From contig NW_006920410.1 in the NCBI RefSeq assembly GCF_000344685.1, forward strand, positions 736,717-800,716: 64,000 nt of DNA, given 5' to 3'. The translations under genes were made by a program, and so were the position numbers. The notes under the pieces are model-generated. The model saw only the letters and a program-made list of their open reading frames with translations. It was not told where the DNA came from and did no database searches. The stretch comes from Gloeophyllum trabeum ATCC 11539 (lineage: Eukaryota; Basidiomycota; Agaricomycetes; Gloeophyllales; Gloeophyllaceae). This document shows, piece by piece, positions 50,166 through 61,178 of the stretch (its first letter is position 1; each line of letters begins with the position of its first letter).

Positions 50166-50634
50166 ATGGCCAGTAGAATGCTCACTACCGCCCTCAGGGC
50201 ACGCCCCGCGGCCGCATTCCGTGCCGCTGCGCCTGGCACCTCCATCTTTACCCGCTATTCGTCCAGCGCGCACGGCCAGGAGACGTTCGAGTCCTTCACC
50301 GAGCGATACGTCGAGTTCTTCAAGTCAGCGCAAGACTTGTTCGAGGTCCAGCGAGGCCTGAACAACTGCTTCGCTCACGACTTGGTGCCCGCCCCATCCG
50401 TTGTCGAGGCTGCTCTTCGGGCAGCGCGTCGCGTCAACGACTATGCGACCGCGGTGAGGATATTCGAGGGGATCAAAGAGAAGGTGGAGAACAAGCAGCA
50501 GTACCAGGCGTACTTAGATGAGCTGAAGCCCGTCAGGGAGGAACTTGGTAAGTCGCCCTTTAGAGGCTGAAGGACCTCGAGCTCAACGTCTGATAGGCAT
50601 TGAGACAAAAGAGGAGTTATATTCCTCATCATAA
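50166..50634 (+). CDS. COX6: cytochrome c oxidase subunit 6 (COX5A homologue)
   Basis: Matrix-side subunit of respiratory complex IV. Exon 1 is 50166-50547, the intron 50548-50596 and exon 2 50597-50634; the total is 139 residues. The first 33 residues are an Arg/Ala-rich mitochondrial presequence (MASRMLTTALRARPAAAFRA). The mature part matches the family: 'FTERYVEFFKSAQDLFEVQR', 'GLNNCFAHDLVPAPSVVEAA', 'ARRVNDYATAVRIFEGIKEK' and 'YLDELKPVREELG'. The spliced end 'IETKEELYSSS' restores the conserved C-terminus, so the unspliced reading '..GKSPFRG' is wrong. Confidence 0.95.
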
Positions 50635-51104
50635 AATGTCCTCGTTCTGGCGATAGAGTGGGTTAAAATCTCGAGTACCTGACATATCGTCCTCACGATT
50701 TTTCTCGTCCTGCAGTTGCAGTGGTGAACCGAACCAGCAACAACGCTCATTCCCTAGATTATTCGGACATGTTCCGCGTCGCTGCCTGTCTGTAATGTAT
50801 CACCAACTAACGAAAGCTAGTATCTTCGCCGCACCATGCGCAGACGTCGCGGACATGTACCCCATGGCTGAGCAGCTTCACCAGACAATGCGTGGTCGCG
50901 AACTATGCCCAGCTCTTCATGGTAGCGCATCCTGAACGCCAAAACTGGACACGATAAGCATTGAGATCAACTTTAACTGAAATACATAATAACTATAGAC
51001 ATGACATAGGAGTAATGACAGACAACAGAAAAGAGGACCTGCCGATCAGTACCAGGCCAGCAATCAACTTTTATCACCACATAGGTGCATAGCGCTTCGG
51101 ACGC
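50635..51104. other. convergent 3' region COX6 / RRM gene
   Basis: No gene seen between the two stops. Confidence 0.5.
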
Positions 51105-52093
51105 CTAGTAACGCCTTTCGTCATACCTTCTCTCATCGTACCTCCTGTCATCATACCCGCCTCCACGTCTCTCATCGTACCTGCGGTCATAATCACGATA
51201 ACCACGATCATAGTCGTCCCTTCCATAGTCACGGTCGTAGCCCCTGCCTCCACGGTGGTCATCATGACGCCCACCACGACCCCCTCGGCGCTCATCATAG
51301 TCACGAGCATAGCGACTATCATACGGCCGTGGGTCGTAGGGACGTTCGGCTAAGGAAAATTCAGTGAGCAGAGGGGATACACAGGGAGGACTCCGTGTAT
51401 GAATCGTACATTGGCCGCGTTTGGGAGGTCCGTAGTACCGTCCGGGGGTGGGCGTCCTAGCGCGACCACGACGAGCCTAGACGAAAACGTTATTCATGAC
51501 ATGTACGGAGTAGCCAGGGCGTATTCACCTTTTCAACAGTAATAGTCTTACCCATCAGATCAGTAGCATTCAACGCAGTGATGGCGGCTTCAGCCTCCTC
51601 AGCAGTCTCCATAGTCACGAACCCGAACCCACGGGATTCGCGGGTATGAGGATCGTACATGACCTGGGCTTTTTGAACCTGCAAAAGGGTCAGACTCAAC
51701 AGACGCACGAATGACATCAAACTTACTCGGCCGACTTTGGCAAACGCCTGCTCCAGCTCACGGGTATCAACCTTGTAGCTCAGTCCGGAGACATGAAGAT
51801 TGTTTCCTGGGTTAACACCACCACCTCCGCCCTGGCCATCATTACGCCTGCACGGTCCACATAAGCTTCATGATAACAGCACTAAACGAATACACGCACC
51901 CCCTGTCGTCTCCCCGAGGACCCGGACTCCTGCTCCGGCTTGATCTCCTCGGTGGCTCTGTATTCTGGTCTCTGCCAGGCGAGCGACCACCGCCGTTGCT
52001 CCAACCCTGCTCCTGGCCATTCCCGTTCGAAATGGAGGACATCGAGATGTCATTCGTCGGAATGCTAATCGCCCCACTGTTTGAAGGAGCCAT
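51105..52093 (-). CDS. Tra2-like RNA-binding protein (single RRM)
   Basis: Start 'MAPSNSGAISIPTNDISMSS', then an RS-like linker (PPRRSSRSRSPGPRGDD). One RRM follows on three exons: 'NNLHVSGLSYKVDTRELEQA' (RNP2 in LHVSGL), 'VQKAQVMYDPHTRESRGFGF' (RNP1 RGFGFVTM) and 'ITALNATDLMGKTITVEK'. After 'ARRGRARTPTPGRYYGPPKR' the tail is a long run of YDxRRY and YDERR-type repeats, ending 'YDERRYDERRY'. The order RS-RRM-RS/Arg resembles transformer-2 splicing regulators, so a role in splice-site choice is likely. The Arg-Asp-Tyr tail is disordered and could promote condensation. Four introns. Confidence 0.85.
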
Positions 52094-53103
52094 GTCTTGG
52101 TTTTGCCAGGCTGTGATGCGGAGAAATGGTGCAACAGGGAGGAAGGCAGGTCAGGTTGGATCACGTCGAGGGCGGATTAGGTGGAATAGGGAAGAACGAC
52201 GAACGGCGGACGGGTGATGAGCAGTCGTCGGTCCACGGGTACCGAACCGACGATGATAGTAGCGACATATTTGTTACCCGAATGAAAGAAAGGTCGAATA
52301 GAGGCGAAACTGGCCTTAAGCCAACCGAAGGATCACGCCGACACGAATAGTGGACTGGCTATGGGCGAAACAGCGGGAAGCCGAAGTGTCGAAGCATCAC
52401 CCCACGGACCAATGGTCGTACCCGAACCACACCACACGTCGACTAGTGAATATGGCGATTACACCGTCGCACTGAGAACGCGACAGGAAAGATGACGACT
52501 GTGCCGATGCCACTACCGTGACGCGCTGGGTGGATGGGAAAGCCAGGAAAGTGTAGCAACTGTTCGTCGCCGGCGCGCAGGGTTGATGTTGGAGGACGTA
52601 CCATCATCCATTGCTGAAAGTCTTGAAGGTTGTCGCGATTGCTGGGGGTGTAGGCAACGACGTTGGTCGTGGCGGTTGTTGAGTGAGAAAAGATGGGACC
52701 GACGTATATTTCGGTTACATCAAGCCAAACAACGCCACATAGCCGCCACTGTGGCTCCGACGATATATGCCGGTGCTGCCATCAGTCGCGCCTGTGATAG
52801 CATGTCGAAACGAACTCATCGGCTTAATGGTTAGTGACACAAGAGTCCAGGTCGGCTAAACCCCTCCACCAGGAAGCGCGTAGAGACCTCATGTATATCA
52901 TGAGGGATTGCTCGATTTGTGGCATCCGTCGGATTCCAATTCATTACACCCACAAGGGCTTTCACCTCCACTCATAGTGGGACGCTGTCGACCCTTTTCA
53001 TGCTCTGCCTAATCATTGCATGGACATAAGGTAAAATAACAGATGGAGGGACATGCGGGATGGTCATGGGGAGTATCGAAAATGGGATAGCCAACAACGA
53101 CAA
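52094..53103. other. 1-kb gap between RRM gene and eL21
   Basis: RRM promoter side and eL21 3' side. I saw no frame above 85 codons with recognisable content and no repeat. Confidence 0.5.
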
Positions 53104-53747
53104 TCAGATGGTCGTCTCGTAAGGAACGGGAGTGATGGTCTGGGGTGCGTTGTCGGCGGTGGAGACAGTGCGCGCTTCCCGTGGTAAAGCAGGGAGACGC
53201 TTCAGCTGCACGCGCTCTGATAAGGATATGAAGCCATGCTCGACACGGAAAGATGATGCTGATCACGTACCACCAGTCTCCTTTGTCTTCACATGCGCTT
53301 CGTGATTCCGCTTGACACGGTCCAAGAACTCCTGACGGCATTTTGAGTGCTTGATGTGCTCAACACGGATGTTCACCCGCTTTTCGAGGTAACGGTTGCC
53401 GACGACCTTGTAGACAATAACACCGACGGCATGGGGGGTCACATTGTAGACGATACCAGTCCGTCTGAAAGCATGCGGTGAAATTCGATCCAGTAAGCAG
53501 CCGGCTGGGAAGCGTACCCATGGTAGTATTTGTGAGGCATACCCTTCTGCTGAGCGGCGTTCGCCTTGATGTCGACGATGTCTCCGACATGGAAGGGGAC
53601 GAGGTAGGTGGATAGCCGGATCTGACCGTGCTCTGGAGCGGTACATTGAGCGAGCTATCGCATCCTGCATGCACGGAGTCACGTACCCTTGAACCCCCGC
53701 TTGAACATGTCGCGCGTACGCGCACGGTAACCGAATGAGTGAGGCAT
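53104..53747 (-). CDS. RPL21: 60S ribosomal protein eL21
   Basis: Exon 1 encodes '[20 protein letters not shown]', then after an intron '[20 protein letters not shown]' and '[12 protein letters not shown]'. A further exon gives '[20 protein letters not shown]' and '[20 protein letters not shown]'. The last exon gives '[20 protein letters not shown]' and ends 'PVPYETTI', all matching eL21. The final exon begins only after a 51-base intron at about 53216-53268. It is divergent from uS4, 251 bases apart. Confidence 0.95.
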
Positions 53748-53998
53748 CTTGAGGACTGTCCACAACGGTCAGCGTCACGCCCAGCAACGATTGTAATAAT
53801 ATACTGACGGTCGTCGGCGTTGGCGTCGGTGTGGGTGTTGAGTACAGTTAGCCTTACGTCGGTATTAGCCGGGTGGCTGAGATTTGGTACTGCACAGTTG
53901 TGGCGCGCCTTGAACCTTCCTTATATGCATACATTTGCATACACCTTTAGGTATCTCAGTCCGCAAGTCAGGCGTCTGGTCCGTCCTCCTCAAAAGAA
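53748..53998. promoter_or_regulatory. bidirectional promoter of eL21 and uS4
   Basis: 251 bases separate the divergent start codons of two ribosomal-protein genes. The uS4 side contains TATATGCATACATTTGCATA (two ATGCATA/TGCATA-like units) near 53931-53942, and CCTTCCTTAT pyrimidine tracts typical of fungal ribosomal-protein leaders. Confidence 0.5.
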
Positions 53999-54835
53999 AT
54001 GCCCAGGTACGTCGTCGCAGCTGTGTGCAGCAGTCGGAACGTACTAACGACGCGCGATGCAGGGCCCCGCGGAATCATTCGAAGACGTGAGCGTTTTTCC
54101 TTCAAGATCCACTTAGTGGAGGGATGCAGTTGTGCTGATTAGCCCTGCCCCATTGCCATTATCCTTCGTGATACAGTTACAAGGTCCCTCGTCGACCTTT
54201 CGAATCAGCTCGTCTCGATGCCGAGCTGAAGGTGAGTGTCGTGTTCTCCGATGCAGGATCGCCCTGATGTGTTATGGCATCACCAGCTTGCCGGTGAATA
54301 CGGTCTGCGCAACAAGCGCGAGATCTGGCGTATCGCCCTTATCCTGTCCAAAATCCGTCGTGCTGCCCGTGAGCTCCTTAAGCTCGATGAGAAGGACCCC
54401 AAGCGTCTTTTCGAGGGTAACGCCCTTATTCGTCGGCTGGTTCGCATCGGTGTGCTGGACGAGACCCGCATGAGGCTCGATTACGTGCTGGCCTTGAAGA
54501 TCGAGGATTTCTTGGAGAGACGGTTGCAGACGCAGGTCTTCAAGAGTGGTTTGGCGAAGTCCATCCACCACGCTCGTGTTCTTATCAGGCAACGGCACAT
54601 CCGGTATGTACCTGTTATTCATTCAGCGGCTGCCTTCAGGATTCATCTGTTTCGTAGCGTCGGCAAGCAGATTGTCAACGTCCCATCATTCGTCGTCCGT
54701 CTTGACTCCCAAAAGCACATCGATTTTGCTCTCACTTCTCCCTACGGTGGAGGCCGCCCCGGTCGTGTCAAGCGCAAGCGCGCTCTCGCTGCTCAGAAGA
54801 AGGAAGAGGGTGGCGAGGAGGAGGAAGAGGAGTAA
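53999..54835 (+). CDS. RPS9: 40S ribosomal protein uS4 (S9)
   Basis: The first exon is only 'MP' plus two bases of Arg. It is spliced at GTACGT to 'APRNHSKT' and again to '[18 protein letters not shown]', so the start is resolved only by joining tiny exons. The main exons carry '[20 protein letters not shown]', '[20 protein letters not shown]', the S4 RNA-binding domain '[20 protein letters not shown]', 'VLIRQRHIR' and, after another intron, '[20 protein letters not shown]'. The acidic tail (GGEEEEEE) is usual for fungi. Confidence 0.95.
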
Positions 54836-55074
54836 ACGCTCCCTTTCACATCGTAGTTTTAGGTCATGTAGATCTTATGATCGATATTTCTATGCTTATG
54901 ACCTTCCATGTACATTCGACCTCGTCTGGTCTTCCAGCTCAAGCCTAGCAGGTGCTATCAATTGGGTCCACCGCGAGCCTCTATCATGATTACACGACGG
55001 CCATTATAAAAACAAATCGATGATATGCTACAAGTGCTAAGACTCCATGCATCGAATGATTGATAGGTAGCTCA

Positions 55075-56877
55075 TTATCGTTGGCGTCTGTTGCGGCGAT
55101 AGTCATCTCTGGAAACAGTATGTGAAGGCCTGGAATTATATCCGTAGTCGCCGTACGGGTGAGGCGGCAGTTCCGGGCCGTACTGAGGCGGAGGATAACG
55201 GTAGTAGTCATCGTAAGCAGGGGATGGGGGCCCATAGTATGGGCGGTGGCCATAATCAGCTTGCGGCGGAGGAGCGAGATAGTCCCGTGGGGCATATGCG
55301 GGAGATCTGCCTCTTGAGCCCCGAGGAGGGTATCGCGACCTACTTGCATTCGGAGGCTTGATGGCCCGTTGCAAGGCACCACTGTCAATCATCTGACGGA
55401 GATGTTCCCGTTGCGCAATCGTCTAAACGAAGAGGTTAGTACAGCATAGGACAGGTATTACTCGCGAACTTGCTTTTCCTGAGAAGCCGAGAACATTGCC
55501 AAGGACGTTCGCAGAACTAATTGTAAAGGGAAAGTTGTTCAATGTGTTGAAAGCCTGTCTGAATGCAACGCGAATGGCCTCAATGCGGGTCGTTCCTGAG
55601 CCAATGTCCCTGTCTATGGGACATATGAGATTTCAACGAGTGCTAATAAGAAGCGCGAGACAAGTTCACCTGGGTCAATCATCGACTGTATGGATAGCGC
55701 CTCTGGTGATTCTGTACGGAACCAGCCTTTGGTTTCCTTGAGGTCCAACTTTGCGTCAGTGACAGATATATATGACGTTCTGTAGGGGAACGTGTATCCA
55801 TAGTAATAGAAAAAGTCGAGGAGGAGCCGACCCAGCGATTCATTCTGTATTGGCTGGTCTATGATATCGCGAGGTAGCTTGCTCGGGTTCAACTGTGCGA
55901 ACAAAACAGCTCTAGGCACCTGGTAAGGAAGTACAAGGAAAGACGTACTTGCAGGAAACTTATGATCATGCTTATTAATGCGAAGCTCCCAAGCCCCGCG
56001 TCCGCCGCTGAGTTCAGCTTACGCTGTGTCAAAAATCCCTTCAAGACAAGAATCAAAGGTCGAAGAGCGGGCATCTTCTCGAGATATCCCTTGAGGACCT
56101 CAATTACGTGCAGGCCTGTATTATTATTGACACTTAAATCTATCTTGAAAGAGCCTGGATGTCCATTATTGAGCCATGCGACATAAACAAACCTTGCACG
56201 ACCTACCAAATGCCGGCGTAGTGGACATATTGATGATGGGCACCCGTGCTCTCGACACTACGAAAGCATCTTCGGATATCCCAGCATCCTTGAAGCGATT
56301 TCGAAGCTGAAAGAGGGCCCGGTTAGCTTCCTTCTTATCGCCTGGTATGCTTGATGATAGTAGTACAAGATCTATGTCGCTAAATCCCTTAGTCGTCAAA
56401 ATAATACAGCACGCGCATGCCTGTCCACATACCTGTCAGGAAGACAAAGATTCTGAGCGATGCTACCGAAGACTTCGACTCGGCTGTTACGAAAGCGTTC
56501 CCTGACGATTTCGGAGATTCGCCCAATGACCAGTTTACGAGCCGAGGTTTCTTGGGGTGTTGGGTCTACATATTTCACGAATGCCACAATCTCATCGTGT
56601 AACCTTGATACATCGGTTTGATGTAAAACATGGACTATCAAGCAGGATTAGCTGACCTCTGTTCCTTGCTTTCGTATTCGGTGATTCCCAGAGCGTCGAT
56701 CCATGGCGTGTGAGAGTGGTCGTCAAAGGATCCCGGTTCAGCCGACGTTCGCCGTCTCTTCTTCCTAGCTGTTTCCGTGGCGGGCTTGTCTGGTAGTTTG
56801 TGCTTTGGAGGAGCACGATGAGAGACACCGTCATCCAGAGGTATGAAATCCGGCAAGGGCATCGACGTCGAAGCCAT
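55075..56877 (-). CDS. Trf4/PAPD5-type non-canonical poly(A) polymerase
   Basis: Nuclear nucleotidyltransferase that in the TRAMP complex tags RNAs for exosome decay. Start 'MASTSMPLPDFIPLDDG', then a basic patch (ARKKRRRTSAEP). The catalytic domain has 'LHDEIVAFVKYVDPTPQE', 'VEVFGSIAQNLCLPD' and, across an intron, SDIDLVLLS; together these give the GS..DxD metal site. 'RARVPIINMST' precedes the third strand. The PAP-associated domain has 'LPRDIIDQPIQNESLGRLLL', 'DFFYYYGYTF' and 'GWFRTESPEALSIQSMIDP'. The C-terminal tail is Arg/Tyr/Pro-rich (RYPPRGSRGRSP; YYRYPPPQYGP), likely RNA-binding and disordered. The first Met is chosen at 56877; an upstream in-frame region to 57111 is open but less protein-like. 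Confidence 0.88.
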
Positions 56878-57225
56878 ACTGCGCACTGACTTCCAGCTCA
56901 ATGTGGCGCGGCTAGAACTTGAAAGGGAGGCCTTCAAGAGCCGCTTTCTTCCGAGATACCGTAGAATGTTGATTGATAGGGTCAAAATATAACTGCCAGT
57001 TGGTATTAGACACGACTCGCAAGTCGAAATCAGTACGGAAAGCAGAACTGGAGCGCGTCCAAGGTCGGCGGCGTGGTTGAAAGGAAAGGCCCGACGCGTC
57101 TGGGATGGCACTAGTCACCCGCACGTGACACTACAGATTGTATTGACGTCCACATCCAGCCAGTTTCTCTGATCAGCGGGTTCGTAGATGCTCCAAGGTC
57201 GAGTATAAATCCCATCCATGCCGCC
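56878..57225. promoter_or_regulatory. divergent promoter region, with TATA box of the plus gene
   Basis: Between the Trf4-type gene and the small plus gene. GAGTATAAAT at about 57199-57208 is a good TATA box, about 20-25 bases before the plus-strand ATG context GCCGCCATGG. Confidence 0.5.
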
Positions 57226-57750
57226 ATGGCTCCCCACTCCCCGCAATCCGAACGACCACAGCAATGGCTCTTGACCAGCACGCACCCGCAAGTGAGTGTT
57301 TTGCGGCTACGAAACTATGTTCCTAAGCAGCCTGTAGTGAAGGTTGGCGGTCGCCGCCTCTCCCTCAATTCAAATACGAACAGACCTAGGCTGCGGAAGA
57401 CTTCGTACGTAGCAGTCAGTGTCCTTCCAGAGCGTCTGCCACTAATTCGCAACAGCGCCAGCGAACCTATAGATCCAGGGGTAACGACCCACGACCCACC
57501 CGCTGACTATCCTCGGCCAAATGGCCAGTCTGGTGACCACGACGGCGCCCATCACCATAATGAAGAGGAGATTCCTCGGCGTGAGAAGAGGCAAGGGCAT
57601 AACAATACCGAAAAAGAACTGAAGATACGCGAAAACGCCCGCAGAAAGGCAGAAATGAACAGACCCAGCAAGGACATTGGCTTTGGCGGGAAGGACGGCG
57701 CGAGGGGCGGCAGAATTGCACAACCTGCGGGGAAGGGTGTGGCGATTTGA
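57226..57750 (+). CDS. unrecognised small hydrophilic protein
   Basis: The ATG lies in a strong context (GCCGCCATGG) behind a TATA box. The frame is open for 174 codons, but two GT..AG introns are likely: GTGAGT after '..TSTHPQ', and GTACGT after '..LRKT' ending CAACAG before 'SASEPIDPG'. A mature protein of about 145 residues would result. The central part is acidic/His-rich (GDHDGAHHHNEEE). The C-terminus 'NNTEKELKIRENARRKAEMN' followed by 'KDIGFGGKDGARGGRIAQPA' looks conserved and helical, then Gly-rich. I do not recognise the family. The antisense frames over it are hydrophobic shadows. Confidence 0.6.
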   Translation: MAPHSPQSERPQQWLLTSTHPQVSVLRLRNYVPKQPVVKVGGRRLSLNSNTNRPRLRKTSYVAVSVLPERLPLIRNSASEPIDPGVTTHDPPADYPRPNGQSGDHDGAHHHNEEEIPRREKRQGHNNTEKELKIRENARRKAEMNRPSKDIGFGGKDGARGGRIAQPAGKGVAI

Positions 57751-58002
57751 AAGGACATTGAAGGCAGAAGCGGCGCAATTGTATGAGTAGCTTGTAGCAC
57801 CAGAACCAGTGTATTATAGCAAATTCGAGGACAACACCAGCCCATAAAGACAGCATATTACCGCACGACGATCAACCGATCATAATGAGGTCCCATGCCG
57901 TTTTCATGTGAGGCATACAAGTATACTTGTATATAGGGCATACAGGCAAAGCGGGTGGTAGAGGGGAAGAACAGGAAGTCAAGCATACACTAGCACTAGG
58001 AC

Positions 58003-58927
58003 TTATGCCGTAGCCTTCTTAGCCTTCTTTCCCCGAGGCTTCTTGACTGGCCGGGATTTGGGCTCCTTCTTCGAGGCGGCAAGAGCAGACACACGAGCGA
58101 GCAGTACCTAGGCATAACTGTCAGTATTCTGCTTCCGCCTAATTACGAAGGAATGCAGAAAGTGATGGGATGTTATCGCCATTACGTCGGACTTGCCGCG
58201 TCTAATGAACGGTGACCGATAGCGACAGGCGAGTTATCCAACCGGCTTGATCACTCCAGCTGGAGGGGGTTACTCTTGCACACACGTCCACACCCATCCA
58301 TTTCAACGACCCGAGGGCCAATCTAGTGGGTTCTAGCATTTTATGTGCGTTTGCAACGACCAACTTCTGATTCGCCACAGAAAAGGGACCAAATCAAAAG
58401 ATGGAGGACACTCACCGGTCGGAGGTCGGGCCTGTAGCCCCGCTTGGAGAGCTTAGCAGCGACACCCAACGATCTTCTGGGTCCAGAGCGGCTCCGGATG
58501 TTGATGGTAGCACGAGCGGGCTTGACGGCATGGGGAGAAGCGCCCTTCTTGGTGTAGGAAATTTGGATGTTGGAGCCCGTGTCGGTAACCGCGACAGTCT
58601 GACGATGGGTAACTGGTCAGCGCGAGTCCTGCCCAGTACCATAGGAATATCGACATACCTTCTGGTTGGCCAGGCCAGAGTACTTGTAGCTGTGGAGGCT
58701 AGGCAAGTTGCCCTAAGCAGAAATCCCGGTCAATATCATCTTCGTAGTACTCAAGACCAATACATACCGGCTCCCTCGAAAAGATGGGGCCCTCCGGCAC
58801 CTTCTTCACGATGAAGGAGTTGTAATTCTGTAGACCAGAAATCGCCGCATCAGCATGCCAACCACCTTGGAATACTGAGACTAGTGCAACTGACACGGAG
58901 AAGGAGCCATTGGAGATCGGCCGACAT
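58003..58927 (-). CDS. RPL28: 60S ribosomal protein eL28
   Basis: Exon 1 encodes 'MSADLQWLLLR', spliced at GTCAGT to 'NYNSFIVKKVPEGPIFSREP'. Next come 'NLPSLHSYKYSGLANQK' and 'TVAVTDTGSNIQISYTKKGA', then 'HAVKPARATINIRSRSGPRR'. After 'YRPDLRP' a long intron (about 300 bases, roughly 58108-58412) leads to the last exon 'VLLARVSALAASKKEPKSRP' ending 'GKKAKKATA'. This matches eL28 throughout. The long intron stands out from the 50-60 base introns of the neighbours. Confidence 0.93.
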
Positions 58928-59880
58928 GGTGAGGGTGCTTTGGTGTACTTGGACTGATCTAGGACGAGAGTGCGAGGAGAGACGCGTGGGATTCAGCTAT
59001 ACAGTACAGTGTCCAAGCAGACGCAAATAACCTGATACGGAAGCTGTGGCAGGTGCCTCTCATTACTGTCCGGTATGTACTGTAGCAACGCAAGGCGTAA
59101 CGCAGCCTAACGCAGCCTTCTTTCGTTGCCAAAATCTGCTTCTTAACGCGTAACGAAGCCTCTGGTCCCCTACTTGATGTCCGCAACAGTCCTCCGGAGC
59201 CCCTCAGACGAGCCAAATTTTGCGGCCCGGCCGCAGGCCTATGTGGCCGGTTGTAACGCGTAGCGGGGGGTCCGATGCTTTGTCCAGGTCCAATTGAGCG
59301 TGTAACGCTCCGGAGACCTTCAGTACATACCAGTAGAGTATGTGTCCAATCTCTCCAGACGCGTAAGCTTAGCGAGTCGTTGTCGCGTTTCGAGGGCAGG
59401 TGTATACCTAGTAATGACGCCTTTCATAGATTCAATTGTTCTGGCGAGGTATGTCTTTACGGAGCCTTGGGCTCCTGAACTGTAGACTAAGCTGTCAGTA
59501 TTTGTGGCACAAATCTCCGGAGGTGTACACTCTTGTACTTTACCCTCTGATTACCCACGGATCACAGCAAGATGATTGGAGTGACGTTGAGGAGTCTTCT
59601 GTTAGGATGAAGGCATCAAACCTGCCGAAATTCTATAACATCGCACATTCTTCATCCAGATCCGAAACGCAACGCCATTCACCCCGGTAGGTAGAAACTC
59701 TACATATTATTAATAGGATATAAACGACATACAGACTAATCATCTCTACGGCAATGACATGATCTGCAGTCCATAAATATTGTGGCAAAGCATTCGACAA
59801 CAATCGTCACATGCATCGAGCGTACTCCTCTGAATCACAGCTTCCTCTTTGAGGACGTGTGCGTTGGGAGACATTACAGT
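58928..59880. other. intergenic, eL28 promoter and prenyltransferase 3' region
   Basis: No gene seen. A small tandem TAACGCAGCC pair lies at about 59098-59117, with several further AACGC/GTAACG words to 59310; likely degenerate repeat. Confidence 0.5.
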
Positions 59881-61178
59881 TTAGTAGATGTACCACCCGC
59901 CCAACAAACCGGCGAAAACAACATATCCCAGATATCCGTTCGACTGTGATATCACTTAGTATCATGTATGGGCACTGTAGTAGTGGAGAAACATACTCAC
60001 ATCGAACTTGTTCCAGCAATCCTGAGGATCTTCAGTGTCCAGGGTAATAAGCTGCCACAGGAGGTGACCCGCGCAACCAGCCACGGAGACAGCATAATAG
60101 ATCCAACCCTGACCAGTGGTAACGCCGGCGTAGATGAGGGAGGCGATGAACGCGGCAGCGAAGCAGGACAGGATGGGCTTGACGTAGTCACCGAAGAGAA
60201 CGGCAGTCGACTTCACACCCGCCTTGACATCGTCCTTGCGATCCTGTATTGCCGTTGTTAAAAGTGAACATCGGACCAAGGGAGGAGCTAGTGTACTTAC
60301 CTGGCAGGCATAGATGGTATCGTAAACAATGGTCCAGCTGACGGTGCCGATGGTAAAGGCCCACATGGGAGCGAACTGCCAGTCATTTGGAGCGGCCATC
60401 AGCCACGCAGTCGGCAGACCCCAGTTCATGGCGAAACCTGCATGTCGTGGTAAGTATCAAGTTAGCGGGATTTCCACTGAAGTGCGTACCGAGCCAAGCC
60501 TGAGGCCAGTTGGTCCATCTCTTCATCAAAGGGTAGAAAGCATGCAGTGGGAAGACGCCGAATGTACCACAGAGGAACCTATAAAAGAAAGAGTGTGCGA
60601 ATACCGTCAATTCCAGACATTATAGACACTTACGCTTCCTTGTTAGTGTATGACAGCATCCAGAAGAAAGCAGCAACCTGAAGGAAAAGGAACACCCAAG
60701 CCCCGAACATCGAGACGGTACCAGCGACGAGAGGACGGTTCTTGCAGCGCTCTGTGGCGTGTCTTCAGAAATCCGCTTTATCTTTTGCTATATCGATCCA
60801 TTACTTACCGACTTTAGCGTCGAAGTCACGGTCGCAGATATCATTAATGGTGCAAGCAGCGCTGTGAAGTAGGGTACTGGCAACGAAGAAGACCGCCATT
60901 ATATATGCCAACTGAAGTGGCTCAGGTCTGTTGTCACGAAGAGCCATAACATATCCCCATGCTAATTGAGAGTCAGAATGATGCCACTACAGAGAAACGC
61001 AGGGATCGATTAACTTACCGGTCGGCCAGAAGACCAGCATAGAGCCAGCGGGGAACTTGTGCATCCGGGCTAACTCCCAGTAGCCTCGCCACCATGGCTG
61101 CAAAGGCTTGGGGCTAGCATTGACGGTACCGCTGAGGAGCGACTGCTTCTCCTGGCTGGCGACAGAGGCAGAAGACAT
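59881..61178 (-). CDS. UbiA-family 4-hydroxybenzoate prenyltransferase (COQ2-like)
   Basis: Integral membrane enzyme that attaches a prenyl chain to an aromatic acid. Start 'MSSASVASQEKQSLLSG', then 'PWWRGYWELARMHKFPAGSM'. The first Asp-rich motif is NDICDRD in 'ACTINDICDRDFDAKVERCK', and 'NRPLVAGTVS' follows. The second Asp-rich motif is in 'VYDTIYACQDRKDDVKAGVK'. Several hydrophobic helices separate them ('FFVASTLLHSAA', 'AAAFIASLIYAGV'). The end reads 'GYVVFAGLLGGWYIY'. In COQ2 this reaction builds ubiquinone. The chosen start lacks an obvious mitochondrial presequence; the open frame upstream ('RFLRPGDTLKGPGI') could supply one. About seven introns. It is divergent from a P450. Confidence 0.85.

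Noticed and set aside
57442..57856. Hydrophobic minus frames suggesting a membrane protein
   Set aside because: Antisense of a Lys/Arg/Asp-rich plus gene with TATA box and strong start context; hydrophobicity is a shadow effect.
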